The notes beneath the pieces are model-generated. The model ran no database searches. It saw nothing but the letters and a program-made list of their open reading frames with translations, and was not told the origin of the DNA. This document shows positions 50,643 through 59,944 of a DNA stretch of 64,000 bases, piece after piece. Position 1 is the first letter of the stretch, and each line of letters begins with the position of its first letter. The stretch covers positions 248,001-312,000 of the forward strand of contig NZ_JPWI01000001.1 of the NCBI RefSeq assembly GCF_003326795.1. Direction: 5' to 3'. The translations under genes were made by a program, and so were the position numbers. Origin of the DNA: Thalassospira profundimaris. Its GTDB lineage: Bacteria > Pseudomonadota > Alphaproteobacteria > Rhodospirillales > Thalassospiraceae.

Positions 50643-52220
50643 CTAAAGGGATTTTGATCGTCGAGTATATCCCATAACGAGAACGGCGAAGAAGGTAACA
50701 ATACCGTAAAATAGAATATCGCGCCACAAATAATATACTGTAGTATGGTTTTTATCACTCAAAAGGGGGTGAACCAAGATATTACTTGCACTTAAGGGGA
50801 GGGAGGCCAGTTTACGTCCGTAGGCATCGAAGAAAACAGATACTCCCGTATAGGCGGCCCGCACCAAAGGAAGCCCTTCCTCCACAGCCCGAAAACGCGC
50901 CGCCGCCATATGCTGATATGGACCCGCACTATCGCCAAACCAACCATCATTGGTGACATTTAAAAGCCATTCAGGCCGATTTTCCGGATCGGTTACCGAT
51001 CCGGGGAAGATGACTTCATAGCAAATCAGCGGCGAGAAACTTGGCATTCCGGCCACCGACAATGTCTGCGGCCCCGGTCCGGCCGAGAAATCCGTCCGCC
51101 CGGCTGTCAGTTTCGGAAATGGCAGGATCGAGCGGAACGGAACATATTCCCCGAATGGCACCAGATGAAATTTGTCAAAGCTTGCAATGATATTGCTTCT
51201 GGCATCAATCACCTGAACGGAATTCCAGACCTTGTATTCGTCGGTGTCGCGCGGATAGGTCCTTGGCGCCCCGGTAATCAGGATGTCATTTGGCCCCAGG
51301 GTCTCGGCCATTTGCTGGCGTGCGATGGTCTGGGTCTCGACAAAGAATGTCGCTGCTGTTTCAGGCCAGATCACAATACGTTTTTGCGTCGGGCTCATGC
51401 CCGCAGGACGCTGCGACATTTCCACCAGCCTAGTGAAATGCTGGCGCTGCAATTCAGGACGCCATTTGTCGCGTTGGGGAATATTGGGTTGAACGATCTG
51501 CACCACCGGAACATCTGCAGGCAGTTCTGAAAGCGGCATATCAGAGCGATCTGGCCCGGAAAGCGACAAACGAACAGCACCGCCACCCCACAAAAGCACT
51601 GCGATCAAGACACCACCAAGAGCGGCCAGCTTGCCGGGCTTTGCCCCAATGACAGCGGCAGGAAGCGTTGCAAACAGCGCAGTCACAAAGGACAGGCCAT
51701 AGACCCCGACGACGGACGCAAATTGCATCGGAGCCGCATCAACGGCCCAGATATGGCCCAGAAGGTTCCAAGGAAACCCGGTCAGAATATGCCCGCGCGC
51801 ATATTCCGCCACCGACCAGAAGACGGCAAGCAACACCGCGCGCCGGATCAGGCCATCGGTCAGGCGCCATGTTGCCCAGACGGCAAGCATCGGGAAAATT
51901 GCCAACCCTCCGCCCAGTCCCAAAAGCGCAAAGGGGATCATCCAGCCATAGATTTCCGGCTGCACCAGAAAGGCATGACTGACCCAATAGAAACCGGCGG
52001 CAAAATGCCCGGTTCCAAACCACCAGCCCGCCGAAAGTGCGCCCTTGTTGCAACGGACTCCCTCAAGGCTCCAGAGCAAAATCGCAAAGGCAACCGGCAA
52101 AACGGGGATTAAAAAGAAAGGCGGCAGCGCCAAAACCGCAACCGCCCCGGAGAACAACCAGACAAAACGCCTGCGCCAGCCTGACAGCCCCGCCAGACGT
52201 GTCGCCATCGTTTTAATCAT
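50643..52220 (-). CDS. lnt: Apolipoprotein N-acyltransferase
   Basis: Lnt is an inner-membrane enzyme that adds the third acyl chain to lipoproteins. About six N-terminal hydrophobic segments (residues ~20-200) are followed by a nitrilase domain with the catalytic triad visible as Glu in VIWPETAATFF, Lys in SFDKFHLVPFGEYVPF and Cys in LICYEVIFPG. NVTNDGWFGDSAGPYQH is also diagnostic. I chose the ATG at 52220, which overlaps the corC end by eight bases (525 residues); an ATG at 52208 is a good alternative. The open frame reaches 52352 inside corC. Confidence 0.95.
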   Translation of the reverse strand: MIKTMATRLAGLSGWRRRFVWLFSGAVAVLALPPFFLIPVLPVAFAILLWSLEGVRCNKGALSAGWWFGTGHFAAGFYWVSHAFLVQPEIYGWMIPFALLGLGGGLAIFPMLAVWATWRLTDGLIRRAVLLAVFWSVAEYARGHILTGFPWNLLGHIWAVDAAPMQFASVVGVYGLSFVTALFATLPAAVIGAKPGKLAALGGVLIAVLLWGGGAVRLSLSGPDRSDMPLSELPADVPVVQIVQPNIPQRDKWRPELQRQHFTRLVEMSQRPAGMSPTQKRIVIWPETAATFFVETQTIARQQMAETLGPNDILITGAPRTYPRDTDEYKVWNSVQVIDARSNIIASFDKFHLVPFGEYVPFRSILPFPKLTAGRTDFSAGPGPQTLSVAGMPSFSPLICYEVIFPGSVTDPENRPEWLLNVTNDGWFGDSAGPYQHMAAARFRAVEEGLPLVRAAYTGVSVFFDAYGRKLASLPLSASNILVHPLLSDKNHTTVYYLWRDILFYGIVTFFAVLVMGYTRRSKSL

Positions 52221-53193
52221 CCGTCTTTTCCTGATTTTTGGTTTCTTCTGATGGCGTCGGCGCATCCCGGCGCACCATATGGATGCGCAATCTGCGAATG
52301 CGGCGTGGATCAGCATCAAGAACTTCGAACTGAATGCCGCTGGGATGTTCAATCAGCTCGCCGCGTGCCGGAACCCGTCCGGCAAGCGAGAAGACAAGAC
52401 CGCCAAGGGTATCGATATCCTCGTCCTCATCTTCATCAAGCAAGCTAAAGGACAGTTTTTCTTCAAGGTCCTCGACCTCAAAACGGGCATCGGCAATATA
52501 GCAGCCATCCGAAAGCCGGATCAGTTTCGGCGTCTGGTCGATGTCATGTTCGTCATCAATCTCGCCAACGATTTCCTCGACCAGATCCTCGATCGTGATC
52601 AGACCGTCAATACCGCCAAACTCGTCGACCACCAGCGCCATATGCGTGCGCGACAACCGCATTTCCGACAAAAGATCAAGAACCCGGATCGCAGGCGATA
52701 CAAACAGAACGCGCCGCAACAGGGCCTGAAGACTGAATTCGCGATCTGCGGCCACACAGCCCAGAACATCCTTGATGTGAACCATGCCGGCAATGTCATC
52801 AAGCGTATCGCCATAAACCGGCAACCGCGAATGCGCCTTTTTGACCATGACCTCGACCAGAGCTTCAAGCTCGATGGTTTTGGGCACCGCCACGATGTCG
52901 GCACGCGGGATCATAACGTCTTCTGCCGTCATGTCGCGTAGCGCAATGATGTTCTCAAAAAGCGAACGTTCGTGCAGCGAAACCGGTTCGTCGTCTTCTT
53001 CGGTCCGCTCGGCAAGTTCTTCGAGCGTATCGGAAAGCGAGGCCTCGCCATTGCGCGACTTTCCGCGCTTGAACCCCAGGGCCGAGGCCACATTATCCCA
53101 TAAGGAGCCGGTTTCTGACTCCTGAATTGCTTCCTCGCCTGTGCGAGGGCGCATACTGTCGTGGTCGTCGTCGCGTTGACTTATGTCGTTCAT
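52213..53193 (-). CDS. CorC/HlyC-family CBS-domain protein
   Basis: A 326-residue cytoplasmic protein with a pair of CBS domains (MIPRADIVAVPKTIELEALVEVMVKKAHSRLPVYG and MRLSRTHMALVVDEFGGIDGLITIEDLVEEIVGEIDDE) and a C-terminal CorC/HlyC transporter-associated domain from LIRLSDGCYIADARFEVEDLEEKL. VVDEFGGIDGLITIEDLVEEIVG is the family signature region. It lacks the membrane DUF21 domain of larger relatives. The family was linked to Mg and Co efflux. Order ybeY-corC-lnt is conserved. Confidence 0.9.
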   Translation of the reverse strand: MNDISQRDDDHDSMRPRTGEEAIQESETGSLWDNVASALGFKRGKSRNGEASLSDTLEELAERTEEDDEPVSLHERSLFENIIALRDMTAEDVMIPRADIVAVPKTIELEALVEVMVKKAHSRLPVYGDTLDDIAGMVHIKDVLGCVAADREFSLQALLRRVLFVSPAIRVLDLLSEMRLSRTHMALVVDEFGGIDGLITIEDLVEEIVGEIDDEHDIDQTPKLIRLSDGCYIADARFEVEDLEEKLSFSLLDEDEDEDIDTLGGLVFSLAGRVPARGELIEHPSGIQFEVLDADPRRIRRLRIHMVRRDAPTPSEETKNQEKTDD

Positions 53194-53234
53194 GGGTCGG
53201 TTTCGACATCCTTTAATTCAAACAAGCCTTTCGG

Positions 53235-53825
53235 CTAAACCGGCGCATCTTCAATCGGCTCATAGGGATCATCAATCCCGAGGCCAGCAAGAATTTGGCG
53301 TTCAAGTTCTTCCATCTCTTCGGCTTCATCATCAACCATATGATCGTAGCCGACAAGATGCAGCGTGCCATGAACGGCAAGATGAACAAGATGATTTTTC
53401 AGTGATTTGTCCTGTTCGACAGCCTCGCGCGCGCAGGTTTCACGCGCAATCACAATATCGCCAAGCATCAGCGGCATGTCCGGAGCCATCATGAAGGCAT
53501 CGGCATCATCTGCACTTTCAAGGGCCGCAAAGGACAGAACATTGGTTGGGTTGTCCTTGTCGCGGTAATCGCGATTAAGGATCCGGACCGATGCATCATC
53601 AGACAAACGCACACCAATCTCGATCACCGGGGCAACCGATAAAAGCGACGCACCGTCGCCTTCATCCTCTGTACCATCAGTCGGAACGCCGTCATCATCC
53701 CAAAGCGCGCCGTCGGCAAGCGCACCGTCAAGGGCCGCAACAATCGCAGCTTCAATCGCCTCGATTTCGTCCTGCTGCCAGTCGCCGGCCTCGACCTCAA
53801 GATCCAGATCAAGCGGTGCCGTCAT
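53235..53825 (-). CDS. ybeY: Endoribonuclease YbeY
   Basis: YbeY is a zinc-dependent endoribonuclease for 16S rRNA 3'-end maturation and ribosome quality control. The zinc-binding motif HGTLHLVGYDH is near the C-terminus, after LNRDYRDKDNPTNVLSFAALE, of which DNPTNVLSF is conserved. The N-terminal ~70 residues include an acidic insert (DDDGVPTDGTEDEGDGA) not present in short homologues. The start at 53825 overlaps the phoH stop, giving 196 residues; the frame opens at 53861. It lies between phoH and corC. Confidence 0.95.
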   Translation of the reverse strand: MTAPLDLDLEVEAGDWQQDEIEAIEAAIVAALDGALADGALWDDDGVPTDGTEDEGDGASLLSVAPVIEIGVRLSDDASVRILNRDYRDKDNPTNVLSFAALESADDADAFMMAPDMPLMLGDIVIARETCAREAVEQDKSLKNHLVHLAVHGTLHLVGYDHMVDDEAEEMEELERQILAGLGIDDPYEPIEDAPV

Positions 53826-54924
53826 TGTCCGCATCCTTGTTCGCGGTATCCTTTTCGCCACGATAGCCCTTTTTCAGGCGATCACGCAACGCATCGGCCG
53901 CGTCATAGGCCTGAACGATCTTGGTCACCAGATGGTGGCGCACAACGTCGCGCTGATCAAACTTGATCGTCGCCACGCCCTTGACATCACCAATGGTTTC
54001 AAGCGCATCACGCAGACCCGATTTGGTGCCATCGGGCAAATCGATCTGGGTCAAATCGCCGGTCACCACCATGCGCGACCCTTCGCCCAAACGGGTCAGG
54101 AACATTTTCATCTGCATCGGGGTGGTGTTCTGGGCTTCGTCCAGAATGACAAAGGCATGTGAAAGCGTACGCCCACGCATGAAGGCAAGCGGAGCCACTT
54201 CGATCTCGCCACTTTCCATGCGTTTGATCACGACATCACCCGGAAGCGTGTCATGGAGCGCATCATAAAGCGGGCGCAAATACGGATCGACCTTGTCTTT
54301 GAGATCACCGGGCAAAAAGCCAAGCCGCTCGCCAGCTTCAACAGCCGGGCGCGACAGGATGATGCGATCCACCTGACCCAGGATAAAGGCCTGTACTGCC
54401 ATCGCGACCGCAATATAGGTCTTGCCCGTACCGGCCGGACCAATGCCAAAGATCAGTTCGTTATCAAGGATCGCCTCGACATAATCCTTCTGACGTTTGG
54501 AGCGCGGCGAAATCCGGCGCTTTTTGGTCTGAATGGTCAGGCGCGACCCGCCAAACATATCCTTGGTCTGGCCGTTCCACGGATCGGTGTCATCCGGTTC
54601 GGACAGACGAATGGCCCCGTCCACTGTTTCGACATCGATTTGATCGATTTCCTTGTCGCGCAAGCGCGCATAAAGCTGCGACAGAACTTTTTTGGCCTGT
54701 GCAACCTTGGCCGGTTCACCGGTCAGCATGACAACAAGACCGCGGCTTGATACCTGAACGCCGGTGCGCTCGGACAGACGCGTCAGGTTTTCCGCCTGTG
54801 GCCCGTATAGAAGCTGGGCCAGGGCGTTGTCCTGAAACTCGATCTGATCGGAATCCTTGGGGGCGTATTTTACTTTGGCCGCTGGTTTGTTTGTCGGTTT
54901 GTTCTTAGTCGGGGTGCCGCTCAC
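53809..54924 (-). CDS. PhoH-like ATPase (PhoL)
   Basis: A 371-residue protein with an N-terminal KH-like RNA-binding region ([22 protein letters not shown]) and a PhoH P-loop ATPase: [23 protein letters not shown] (Walker A GPAGTGKT), [32 protein letters not shown], and [33 protein letters not shown] (Walker B LDEAQN). It works next to YbeY in rRNA processing in other bacteria, and the gene pair is strongly conserved. It starts with GTG overlapping the miaB stop (GTGA), so they are coupled. Confidence 0.95.
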   Translation of the reverse strand: MSGTPTKNKPTNKPAAKVKYAPKDSDQIEFQDNALAQLLYGPQAENLTRLSERTGVQVSSRGLVVMLTGEPAKVAQAKKVLSQLYARLRDKEIDQIDVETVDGAIRLSEPDDTDPWNGQTKDMFGGSRLTIQTKKRRISPRSKRQKDYVEAILDNELIFGIGPAGTGKTYIAVAMAVQAFILGQVDRIILSRPAVEAGERLGFLPGDLKDKVDPYLRPLYDALHDTLPGDVVIKRMESGEIEVAPLAFMRGRTLSHAFVILDEAQNTTPMQMKMFLTRLGEGSRMVVTGDLTQIDLPDGTKSGLRDALETIGDVKGVATIKFDQRDVVRHHLVTKIVQAYDAADALRDRLKKGYRGEKDTANKDADNDGTA

Positions 54925-56312
54925 GCAACGTTCCTTTCCGATTTCTGGCCGTTATTGGTGGCATCGACCAGTTCGCCGCCAAGGGAATTAGGCAGCGCTT
55001 CCGTGATTTTCAACCTTACGATCTGACCCAATGCGGTTTCCGGCAGTCCGGAAACATGAACCGGCTGCATATAGGGGCTTTTGCCAACCAGCTGGCCTTC
55101 ATATTTACCACGGCGCTCCAGCAGGACATCCATCTCCCTGCCGACAGAGTTGCGGTTAAATTCAAGCTGTTGCTCAGCCAGAAGCGCCTGAAGACGCATG
55201 ATCCGTTCGGTTTTGACTTTTTCAGGCACCTGCAGCTCCATCGCCGAGGCCGGGGTACCCGGACGCGGACTGTATTTAAAGCTGAAAGCCTGAATGAAGG
55301 TGATATCGCGCACGATATCCATGGTGTCTTCGAAATCCTTATCGGATTCACCGGGGAAGCCAACGATAAAGTCCGATGACAAGGCCAGATCCGGGCAAGC
55401 ATCCTTAAGACGCTTTGCAATATCGCGATAATCGGCATTGTCATGCTTGCGGTTCATCGCCTGCAAAACACGGTCCGATCCGGCCTGAACCGGCAGATGC
55501 AGGAACGGCATCAGTTTTTTCAGATCACGGTGTGCGGCAATCAGATCATCATCCACGTCGCGTGGGTGCGAGGTCGTATAACGAATGCGATCAAGCCCGT
55601 CGATCTCGGCCAGTTCGCGGAGCAAACGACCCAGCGACCATTCCCCGCCATTGGGGGCTTCACCGTGATAGGCATTCACATTCTGCCCCAAAAGGGTCAG
55701 TTCCCGCGTGCCATGCGCGACAAGCTGTCTGGCTTCACCGATAACATCCATCGCCGGACGCGAATATTCCGCCCCGCGCGTATAGGGCACGACACAGAAA
55801 GTGCAGAATTTATCGCAACCTTCCTGAATGGCCAGAAACGCCGAATAGCCCTGGTTTGAAACCTGTGCGGGCAGATGATCGAATTTTTCCTCGGCCGGGA
55901 AATCGGTATCGATGATGCGATTGCGTCCAATCGCACGGTTGGCGCGCGCAACCATTTCCGGCAGGCGGTGATAGGTCTGCGGGCCGAACACCATATCGAC
56001 CATCGGTTCGCGCCGCATCAGTTCGGCCCCTTCGGCCTGTGCGACACAGCCGGCGACGGCGACGATCATCTTGTCACCGCCACTGGCCTCTTTGGCTTCC
56101 TTGTGCTTACGCACACGCCCGAGGTCGGAAAACACCTTTTCGGCCGCTTTTTCGCGAATGTGACAGGTATTGAGGATTACCATATCTGCGCCCTCGGCGC
56201 TGTCGACCGACTGGTATCCCAGCGGCGCCAAGACGTCCTGCATGCGCTGGCTGTCATAGACATTCATCTGGCAGCCATAGGTTTTTACAAAAAGTTTCTT
56301 CGGTTCAGTCAC
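54921..56312 (-). CDS. miaB: tRNA-2-methylthio-N6-dimethylallyladenosine synthase
   Basis: MiaB is a radical SAM methylthiotransferase acting on A37 of tRNAs. Auxiliary cluster cysteines are in [16 protein letters not shown] and AGCVAQAEG; the radical SAM motif is CDKFCTFC (in [17 protein letters not shown]); and a TRAM domain ends the protein ([25 protein letters not shown]). The GTG at 56312 gives the family start [14 protein letters not shown] and 463 residues; the frame opens at an ATG at 56393 whose extra 27 residues are unlike relatives. It is coupled to phoH. Confidence 0.96.
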   Translation of the reverse strand: MTEPKKLFVKTYGCQMNVYDSQRMQDVLAPLGYQSVDSAEGADMVILNTCHIREKAAEKVFSDLGRVRKHKEAKEASGGDKMIVAVAGCVAQAEGAELMRREPMVDMVFGPQTYHRLPEMVARANRAIGRNRIIDTDFPAEEKFDHLPAQVSNQGYSAFLAIQEGCDKFCTFCVVPYTRGAEYSRPAMDVIGEARQLVAHGTRELTLLGQNVNAYHGEAPNGGEWSLGRLLRELAEIDGLDRIRYTTSHPRDVDDDLIAAHRDLKKLMPFLHLPVQAGSDRVLQAMNRKHDNADYRDIAKRLKDACPDLALSSDFIVGFPGESDKDFEDTMDIVRDITFIQAFSFKYSPRPGTPASAMELQVPEKVKTERIMRLQALLAEQQLEFNRNSVGREMDVLLERRGKYEGQLVGKSPYMQPVHVSGLPETALGQIVRLKITEALPNSLGGELVDATNNGQKSERNVA

Positions 56313-56482
56313 GTAAGATCCGTTTCGCTCTCTCAAAACGCCGAAAAGCGGTGTGAATAAGTCACACCGCGCTTGAGTTCCGCATAGTCGCAAGGCCGGA
56401 ACTTTCGGACATCTCGTTATCTGAATTTCCGGTCAGGTGAAACCCAATTTCACATCAACCGGTGCATTATACGGCAAAATGA

Positions 56483-57388
56483 TCAGGAGCCGAACTGTCG
56501 ATCAGGACCAAACAGTCGAAAATCTTCTGAAATGATCGCCAAAGGCGAACATCCGATCAGTTCTCCGGACAAACCGCTGTCGATCAGCTGGACCGGAACA
56601 CCCTGATGCAAACCACGCAAAGCTGCCTGATGTCCTTCGGCAACGCGGGCTTCGCAAATCCGGGCAAGTTCCTTGCGCGATCCTGCTGCATCCGCCAGCG
56701 TCACAGGCGCATGGACAACAATTTCAACCGTCACCTTGCCGAGCGCGAGAAACTGCCACAAATGCGGAGCCAAGTCCATATCCCCGTACCAGGAATAGAA
56801 TGCCCGCAAGTCACGACCAATCGGCGCACCATCAAGCCGGGTGGCTGCAATCGAGACCGGCTGGAATTTTACGGGCGACCCGTCGGGCATGGCCCGTTCG
56901 GCCGATGCAAACAAAGTCGATTTGAATGGCAGAACCCGGTTGCCATCATTGCTGGTTCCCTCGGGGAACAGGATCAGCTTGTCGCCATTTTGCAAACGGT
57001 CACCAAGCTGCTGGTTCTGTTCACGCGAACGCACCGCGCGGCGTTCAACAAAGGTGGTACGCGACAATTTGGCAAGGACACCAAATACCGGCCAGCTCGC
57101 CACTTCGGTCTTGGCAATGAAACTGCCACGCGTCAGCGCGCCCAGAACCGGGATATCAAGATAGGATGCGTGATTGGCAACAATCACACCGGGCCCATCC
57201 ATCAGATCAACACCCGATACCCGCACCTCGATATGAAGGATACGCAGGCACAGCGCGTGATAAAAACGCGGCAATTCATCTGCCAGACGCAAACGGCATG
57301 CGATCGCCACCATCTGTACCGGCAACAGTACAAGTGTCAGAAGCATATAGGCCATCAGCCGGATAGCGGCGCACACATAGCAGTTCAC
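56483..57388 (-). CDS. olsA: 1-acyl-sn-glycerol-3-phosphate acyltransferase, probable OlsA
   Basis: A 301-residue PlsC-family acyltransferase with an N-terminal membrane segment (MAYMLLTLVLLPVQMVAIACRL). Catalytic motif NHASYLD (NHx4D) and LFPEGTSNDG (phosphate-binding) are both intact. The gene starts with a GTG overlapping the olsB stop (GTGA), which makes it the likely OlsA that adds the second acyl chain to lyso-ornithine lipid. An ATG at 57355 is an alternative start. A general PlsC role in phosphatidate synthesis cannot be excluded. Confidence 0.87.
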   Translation of the reverse strand: MNCYVCAAIRLMAYMLLTLVLLPVQMVAIACRLRLADELPRFYHALCLRILHIEVRVSGVDLMDGPGVIVANHASYLDIPVLGALTRGSFIAKTEVASWPVFGVLAKLSRTTFVERRAVRSREQNQQLGDRLQNGDKLILFPEGTSNDGNRVLPFKSTLFASAERAMPDGSPVKFQPVSIAATRLDGAPIGRDLRAFYSWYGDMDLAPHLWQFLALGKVTVEIVVHAPVTLADAAGSRKELARICEARVAEGHQAALRGLHQGVPVQLIDSGLSGELIGCSPLAIISEDFRLFGPDRQFGS

Positions 57389-58179
57389 GATACCCTCGCG
57401 GTCCGTTCGTAATGCTTGTAATAGCGATCAGTTACCTTTTCAGTCGGTAACACAATGCAGATGTCCGTGGTATTGAACTGATGATCAACCACCGCACCAT
57501 CGCCGACAAAACCACCCAGTCGCAGATAGCCCTTGATCAGCGGCGGCAAGTCACGCAATGCCTGACGCTGATCGATGCCGTCAATCTCGGCACGGGCCAT
57601 CGGTTCATAGCGTTCCTCGATGGCACGCGGGCGCATGTCTTCGGGTGCCAGATGATTGTGATGCAGATAGGTCAGGACATCCTTGAAGGCATCCGGATCG
57701 GTGCCATGAAAGGATGCACAGCCAAACATCAGCTTGATATCGTATTTGAACACATAGGCCGCGATCCCCTGCCACAGCAGTTGCAGGGTCGGCATGGTGC
57801 GGTAATCCGCCTCGACACAGGAACGGCCAAGTTCCATGATCTCGCCGGTTTCCTTTACCGCAGCAAGCATGCTTTCGATATGGTATTCGTCCGCGCTGTA
57901 AAAACCGCCATGTTCGTTGGCAACCGACTGACGCAGCAGGCGATAGGTCCCCACCACCGCATCCGCACCGGCACCGCGATTATGGTCAAGCACCAGAAGA
58001 TGGTCGCACAGCGGATCGTAATGGTCGAAGTCGCGTTTTTCGGCGGCCATTTCGGCGGTCGGCTTTGCGCCGCGCTCTTCATAAAAGACCTTATAGCGAA
58101 GTTTCTGGCTGGCGAGGATTTCATCCTCGGTTTCCGCAAGGCGGACCTCAAGCCGTTGAAGCTGTCTTTCGTCGCGCAT
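57385..58179 (-). CDS. olsB: L-ornithine N(alpha)-acyltransferase OlsB
   Basis: OlsB adds 3-hydroxyacyl from ACP to the alpha-amino group of ornithine, the first step of ornithine-lipid synthesis. The 264-residue GNAT-related protein shows LRYKVFYEERGAKP, CDHLLVLD and GEIMELGRSCVEADYRTMPTLQLLWQGIAAYV; ELGRSCVEADYR is the family hallmark, followed by MFGCASFHGTDP. I start at the ATG at 58179 (MRDERQLQRLEVRLAETEDEI); the frame opens at 58320 but those residues are unlike the family. The pairing with olsA is the usual olsBA operon. Confidence 0.9.
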   Translation of the reverse strand: MRDERQLQRLEVRLAETEDEILASQKLRYKVFYEERGAKPTAEMAAEKRDFDHYDPLCDHLLVLDHNRGAGADAVVGTYRLLRQSVANEHGGFYSADEYHIESMLAAVKETGEIMELGRSCVEADYRTMPTLQLLWQGIAAYVFKYDIKLMFGCASFHGTDPDAFKDVLTYLHHNHLAPEDMRPRAIEERYEPMARAEIDGIDQRQALRDLPPLIKGYLRLGGFVGDGAVVDHQFNTTDICIVLPTEKVTDRYYKHYERTARVS

Positions 58180-58274
58180 GACAACACCCTTTTGTTCATC
58201 TGCCCGGATTTTGCGCGCGATTTGCGTGAAGGGCGAGTGAAGGGTTTGTGAAGAACACGTAACAAAATTATGAA

Positions 58275-58302
58275 AGCCACTTGCACAAATGCGCAAGTGG
58301 CT
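58275..58302 (-). terminator. Intrinsic terminator after fur
   Basis: AGCCACTTGC and GCAAGTGGCT form a perfect 10-bp stem with an 8-base loop between fur and olsB. On the minus strand TTTCATAATTTTG follows. Confidence 0.78.
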
Positions 58303-58341
58303 CTGATTTTCGTCAATCAACAGTGCGGTTGAAAACCGGAC

Positions 58342-58764
58342 TTATTTTTCGTCTTTCAAAGGAACGCCGTAAAGTTCAAGACGATGACCGACCAGCTTGT
58401 AACCAAGTTCCTTGGCAATCTCTTCCTGAAGCTTCTCGATTTTCTCGTTGGAAAACTCGATGACATCGCCCGAACGCATGTCGATCAGGTGATCATGATG
58501 CTCTTCGGTAAGTTCTTCGTAACGCGCACGTCCGTCACCGAAGTCATGCTTTTCAAGAATGTCGGCTTCTTCGAAAAGGCGCACCGTGCGATACACGGTT
58601 GCGATTGAAATCTTGGGATCGATGTCGGTTGCCCGGCGATAGACCAGCTCCACATCAGGATGATCTTCGGACTCTGACAGCACGCGGGCGATAACCCGGC
58701 GTTGTCCTGTCATTTTAAGGCCCGCGTCGACGCATTTCTGCTCGATGGTTGATTCTGCAAGCAT
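58342..58764 (-). CDS. fur: Ferric uptake regulator
   Basis: A 140-residue Fur protein: winged helix GLKMTGQRRVIARVLSESEDHPDVELVYRRATDIDPKISIATVYRTVRLFEEADILEK, with ATVYRTVRLFEEADIL as recognition helix, and the metal region EEHHDHLIDMRSGDVIEF (His89, His90, Asp91, His92). The CxxC zinc motif of enteric Fur (HLICLDCG) is replaced by HLIDMRSG, as in alphaproteobacterial Fur. It likely controls the boxes at 29067-29109. A second Fur-family regulator of Irr type is at 35601-36041. Confidence 0.94.
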   Translation of the reverse strand: MLAESTIEQKCVDAGLKMTGQRRVIARVLSESEDHPDVELVYRRATDIDPKISIATVYRTVRLFEEADILEKHDFGDGRARYEELTEEHHDHLIDMRSGDVIEFSNEKIEKLQEEIAKELGYKLVGHRLELYGVPLKDEK

Positions 58765-59019
58765 TGTCTTGTCTCGTTTCCGTTTCCGGTTCCGCCTGTC
58801 CCCAGCCAGGACTTAACCCCTAGGCTCTCTAATCTCTGTGGCTAAATATTGAAAAATCCGCCACATATCGCAAGGTTCAATTCGCGATAAATTCGTCAAT
58901 TCGCAATCGGAAATGCCAAAGCATCTGCTAATCGCTTGAAACCGGCTCTTTCCTATGCCCCTTGCCACCTGCATACAAGAGCGCTACTTCACAAGTGCGC
59001 ACCAAGTCAGGAGACCGGA

Positions 59020-59265
59020 ATGGCCATCAAAAATCCCGACCATAAAATAGACATCACGTCTGATGTCTGCCCGATGACATTTGTCCGGACCCGCCTCAAA
59101 CTTGAAACCATGACACCCGGTCAGGTACTTGAGGTCACTCTGGGTGCCGGGGAACCGTTGAAAAACGTTCCGCGCTCGGTCACCGAGATGGGCGACGAAG
59201 TCATCGAATTGGTCGAAATTGCCGATACACCGGGCACTTTCCGGTTAACCATCCGCAAGGCGTAG
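59020..59265 (+). CDS. TusA-like sulfurtransferase family protein
   Basis: An 81-residue TusA/SirA-fold protein. The active cysteine is Cys17 in DITSDVCPMTFVRTRLKLETM; CPMTFVRTR is the Cys-Pro-x-x family signature, and LEVTLGAGEPLKNVPRSVTEMG forms the second strand pair. Such proteins carry persulfide sulfur for tRNA thiolation or other sulfur transfer. I start at the ATG at 59020 with CAGGAGA upstream; the frame opens at 58936. It is monocistronic, divergent from fur and convergent with rimI. Confidence 0.88.
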   Translation: MAIKNPDHKIDITSDVCPMTFVRTRLKLETMTPGQVLEVTLGAGEPLKNVPRSVTEMGDEVIELVEIADTPGTFRLTIRKA

Positions 59266-59413
59266 GTAAACCGCCAGTTCCAATGCAGGCTTACAGTACA
59301 ACAGGTTGATGTGTAAAACCACACCCTTTATGTGGATATAACAGATTAAAATGCGTCCAACTTGCGCAAGGCCATGACGACAAAATAAACTTTGCCGATT
59401 TGATGTTCTGACG

Positions 59414-59944
59414 TCAGTCGCCCCAACCCAGAACACAAGATCCAAGACCCCGCTCCATCACCAGCGCGTCGACCTCGCGGCCCGACTTTCGCCGGTAATA
59501 TCGCTTGCGTCGACCGATGTCGGTAAAACCGCATTGTCGATAAAGGGCAATGGCCGGCGCGTTATCCTCGGCCACTTCAAGCAACAGCCGACCAACACCA
59601 TTATCCCCAAGGCGATCCACAACCCCTGCCAGTAACTTGCGCGCAACACCGCATTGGCGGGCTTCCCTGGCAACGACGATGGTATTGATTTCGGCCTCAT
59701 CAAGCATTGTCTGGATCAGAACAAAGCCCAGAGGCATATCATCACGGTTTTCCGCCTCGTTACCGGGCGCATAGGCCAAAATTCCGAATGCCCCTGGCAC
59801 ATCAAGCAACCGGATGATGGCATCGGCATCCCAGCAATCCTCAAATCCCTGCGCATGCAATTGCTCCGCGACGGACGCAAAGGCGGCGGTCAGAGGCACC
59901 AATTCAATTGTGCTGGCCACACTCTTTGAGGGATGCGGGTTCAT
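59414..59944 (-). CDS. rimI: Ribosomal protein alanine N-acetyltransferase
   Basis: A 176-residue GNAT acetyltransferase in the RimI family, which acetylates the N-terminal alanine of ribosomal protein S18. LGFVLIQTMLDEAEINTIVVAREARQCGVARKLLAGVV gives the acetyl-CoA-binding region (REARQCGVARKLL is motif A, with QxxGxx altered to QCGVAR), and LEVAEDNAPAIALYRQCGFTDIGRRKRYY is motif B. It is coupled to tsaB upstream by an ATGA overlap, the usual pairing. Confidence 0.93.
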   Translation of the reverse strand: MNPHPSKSVASTIELVPLTAAFASVAEQLHAQGFEDCWDADAIIRLLDVPGAFGILAYAPGNEAENRDDMPLGFVLIQTMLDEAEINTIVVAREARQCGVARKLLAGVVDRLGDNGVGRLLLEVAEDNAPAIALYRQCGFTDIGRRKRYYRRKSGREVDALVMERGLGSCVLGWGD

